NCBI GenBank assembly: GCA_038146865.1
Contig: JAYQSL010000007.1
Coordinates: 372,001 to 436,000, forward strand
Reading direction: 5' to 3'
DNA length: 64,000 nt
Source: GCA-2709075 sp038146865
GTDB taxonomy: Bacteria; Pseudomonadota; Alphaproteobacteria; MPNO01; UBA2964
Both the position numbers and the translations under genes were made by a program. Of this stretch, positions 62,478-64,000 are shown in pieces. Each line of letters opens with the position of its first letter. Within the stretch, counting starts at the first letter, position 1. A model generated the notes under the pieces. The model saw only the letters and a program-made list of their open reading frames with translations, made no database searches and was not told where the DNA came from.

Positions 62478-63617
62478 TTAAGCAGAGTCCAACCTACGAG
62501 ATATCCTTAGAGCCCAAAATGCCGCTAGTAAACCGGCAGTGCACATTGCAGCCATCGCATAATAAGCCCCACTGCTAAAATTCTCGTACAAAATCCCAGC
62601 AAACATGGTTGAAAGCGCCATAGCCCCGCCGACTGCAGTGCTGGAGTAGATGCTCTGTGCCGTCGCCGCATATTTGGCGGGGATCATTCTTGCTATGAAA
62701 TGGAGCCCCGCAAGATGAGTCGCTCCAAAAGTAAATGCGTGTAAAGATTGGACAAAGATTAGAGCGGGAATGGCCGAGGTTTCGGCTAATATAAGCCACC
62801 GGATTATCCCCGCAGACGCGGCTATGATTAAAAAATGAATAGGTTTTAGACGTTTGAGCAGAGAACCCGAAACGGCAAAAAGAATAATCTCGGCGACAAC
62901 CCCTTCTGCCCACAATGCTCCAATCACGCTGTCGGGTATACCGGCTTGACGCCAGTGAAGTGTGGCAAAGCCGTAAAGAACTCCATGACTTGATTGAACG
63001 AGAGCGGCGCCGAGCATAAATATCAGCACAGGCCGCGATGCAAGAACAGCTTTTATCGGAGCAAAAAAATCTCTATTCCCCGCCGTGTCAGCCCTCGGCA
63101 GAAAGTGGCAGGAAAGTACAGTCAATCCGATAAATGAGATGATGAGCCATAGTATTGAGTCTGGATGCCGGCCTTCCAAGAAGAAACCGCTAAAGCTCGC
63201 GGTGATAATAAAAGTGAGTGAACCCCAAAGGCGAACCCGTCCATAATCTATATCTCCCTCTCTAACCTTAAGCATGGTCACAGCATCGCCTAATGGCATT
63301 AAGGCGAATAAAAACATAGTAGCGGGTATGCTTGCGGCTAACAGAGCCCAAAATCCATGCGCGGGAAGAAAAAGAAAATGGACAATGAGGCCCGCCCAAG
63401 CAACAAAAATCATTAGACGATCAGGGCGGCCATATCTGTCTGCAAATTGGGCAAGAAGGGGGTTTGAGAGTGCTCGCACCCACATCCCGGCAGCCATTAC
63501 CAGACCGATCTGAGTAGGTCCAAGGCCTCGAGATTCTAGCCAAACTGGCCAAAAGGGCAGCATAACGCCGATCACAAGAAATAAAGAGGCATAAAAAAAG
63601 GAGATACGAATTGCCAT
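62478..63617 (-). CDS. MFS transporter (3-phenylpropionate/MFS_1-like group)
   Basis: A 379-residue major facilitator with 12 helices. The opening FFYASLFLVIGVMLPFWPVW, followed by LESRGLGPTQIGLVMAAGMW and ANPLLAQFADRYGR-like NPLLAQFADRYGRPDRLMI, is typical of the PPA/HcaT-like MFS group. The loop GDIDYGRVRLWGSLTFI is another marker. It is divergent from the thiamine-diphosphate enzyme at 63696 across 78 bp. Substrate unknown; aromatic acids are common in this group. Confidence 0.88.
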   Translation of the reverse strand: MAIRISFFYASLFLVIGVMLPFWPVWLESRGLGPTQIGLVMAAGMWVRALSNPLLAQFADRYGRPDRLMIFVAWAGLIVHFLFLPAHGFWALLAASIPATMFLFALMPLGDAVTMLKVREGDIDYGRVRLWGSLTFIITASFSGFFLEGRHPDSILWLIISFIGLTVLSCHFLPRADTAGNRDFFAPIKAVLASRPVLIFMLGAALVQSSHGVLYGFATLHWRQAGIPDSVIGALWAEGVVAEIILFAVSGSLLKRLKPIHFLIIAASAGIIRWLILAETSAIPALIFVQSLHAFTFGATHLAGLHFIARMIPAKYAATAQSIYSSTAVGGAMALSTMFAGILYENFSSGAYYAMAAMCTAGLLAAFWALRISRRLDSA

Positions 63618-63695
63618 TTCAGTGAGTTCCGGGGTTTCCCATTTTTAATGAGCAACGCATAGTAATGTTAACGGTCAGAATCAAGAGGGTATCAA

Positions 63696-64000
63696 ATGTC
63701 CCAAAAGACTATCCAAGCTGAAACCACTGCAGAGGCATACCTTGCGCTGCTCGCTGACAGGGGGGTCGACTATCTATTTGGAAACGCAGGTACAGATTTC
63801 GCCTCAATAATTGAGGCTCTCTCTAAGGCGCAATTGGGGGAGGCCAAGGCCCCGATCCCCGTGACGGTTCCCCATGAAAATGTGGCAGTTTCAATGGCCC
63901 ATGGTTACTACCTGGTTACGGGGCGTCCTCAAGCCGTCATGGTGCATGTGACCGTAGGAACGGCGAACGCTGTTTGTGGGATAATGAACGCCGCTCGTGA
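63696..64000 (+). CDS. Thiamine-diphosphate-dependent enzyme, acetolactate-synthase-like, 3' partial
   Basis: The first 101 codons of a TPP enzyme cut by the window end. The ATG at 63696 follows AAGAGGG. The N-terminal Pyr domain shows AEAYLALLADRGVDYLFGNA, the cofactor-activating Glu in VPHENVAVSMAHGYY and then TGRPQAVMVHVTVGTANAVC. This pattern fits acetolactate synthase, benzoylformate decarboxylase and related 2-ketoacid enzymes; the full gene is needed to choose. Confidence 0.85.
   Translation, partial: MSQKTIQAETTAEAYLALLADRGVDYLFGNAGTDFASIIEALSKAQLGEAKAPIPVTVPHENVAVSMAHGYYLVTGRPQAVMVHVTVGTANAVCGIMNAAR

Noticed and set aside
1..64000. CRISPR arrays, tRNA/rRNA genes, insertion sequences, prophage or toxin-antitoxin modules
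   Set aside because: None was recognised on reading the window; no spaced repeat arrays, transposase or integrase motifs were seen. A tRNA covariance scan was not possible here.

Overview
The window reads as a contiguous piece of an alphaproteobacterial chromosome, most like a marine Rhodospirillales/SAR116-type heterotroph. The clues are housekeeping gene order (petABC; prs-rplY-pth-ychF; hldD-lgt-midA-pgeF divergent from a ubiK-like gene, then ybjN and proC; serC-serA-hisZ-purA-rpoH-rluD), two sigma-32 genes, and an accessory gene set rich in TRAP transporters, EamA permeases, TauD dioxygenases and MmgE/PrpD proteins. Base composition looks to be in the mid-40s percent GC by eye; it was not computed. 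No tRNA, rRNA, CRISPR array, insertion sequence or prophage was recognised.

Region 1 (1-25300) is mostly core genome. It starts inside the Rieske subunit of the bc1 complex, followed by cytochrome b and c1 and a strong terminator. A dienelactone hydrolase and the minus-strand operon prs-rplY-pth-ychF follow, then hldD-lgt-midA-pgeF, also on the minus strand. Next come a UbiK-like factor, YbjN, ProC, a divergent RpoH paralogue, a TetR regulator and an OmpR/EnvZ-type two-component pair. SerC and SerA (with a structured leader upstream of serC), HisZ, PurA, canonical RpoH and RluD complete the block. A degenerate beta-carbonic-anhydrase-like gene sits between serA and hisZ.

Region 2 (25489-43117) is an accessory uptake and catabolism region. 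It holds an orphan tricarboxylate-type binding protein, a complete TRAP transporter (P, Q, M), three Fe(II)/2-oxoglutarate dioxygenases, an amidohydrolase broken by a frameshift in a G7 tract, a glyoxalase-type VOC protein and a cupin. A tightly packed minus-strand run follows: EamA, epimerase, double-VOC protein, DUF1491, MmgE/PrpD and a D-2-hydroxyacid dehydrogenase. A VUT-family transporter and an SDR complete the region. The substrate cannot be read from the sequence.

Region 3 (43291-50355) returns to more housekeeping content: an HtrA-like protein lacking catalytic residues, the queuosine genes queA-tgt-queF-queG, an EamA permease, a YgjP-type metallopeptidase and a DUF123 GIY-YIG protein.

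Region 4 (50457-64000) is accessory again: a 6PGDH-like dehydrogenase, an MFS carrier, a luciferase-like monooxygenase, three translationally coupled EamA permeases in tandem, and two more EamA genes flanking a UbiD-type decarboxylase. An unknown exported protein, an unknown polytopic membrane protein, a second MFS carrier and the 5' end of a thiamine-diphosphate enzyme cut by the window edge follow. The EamA expansion (seven copies in 64 kb) and the dioxygenase/TRAP region are the most system-like parts of the window.
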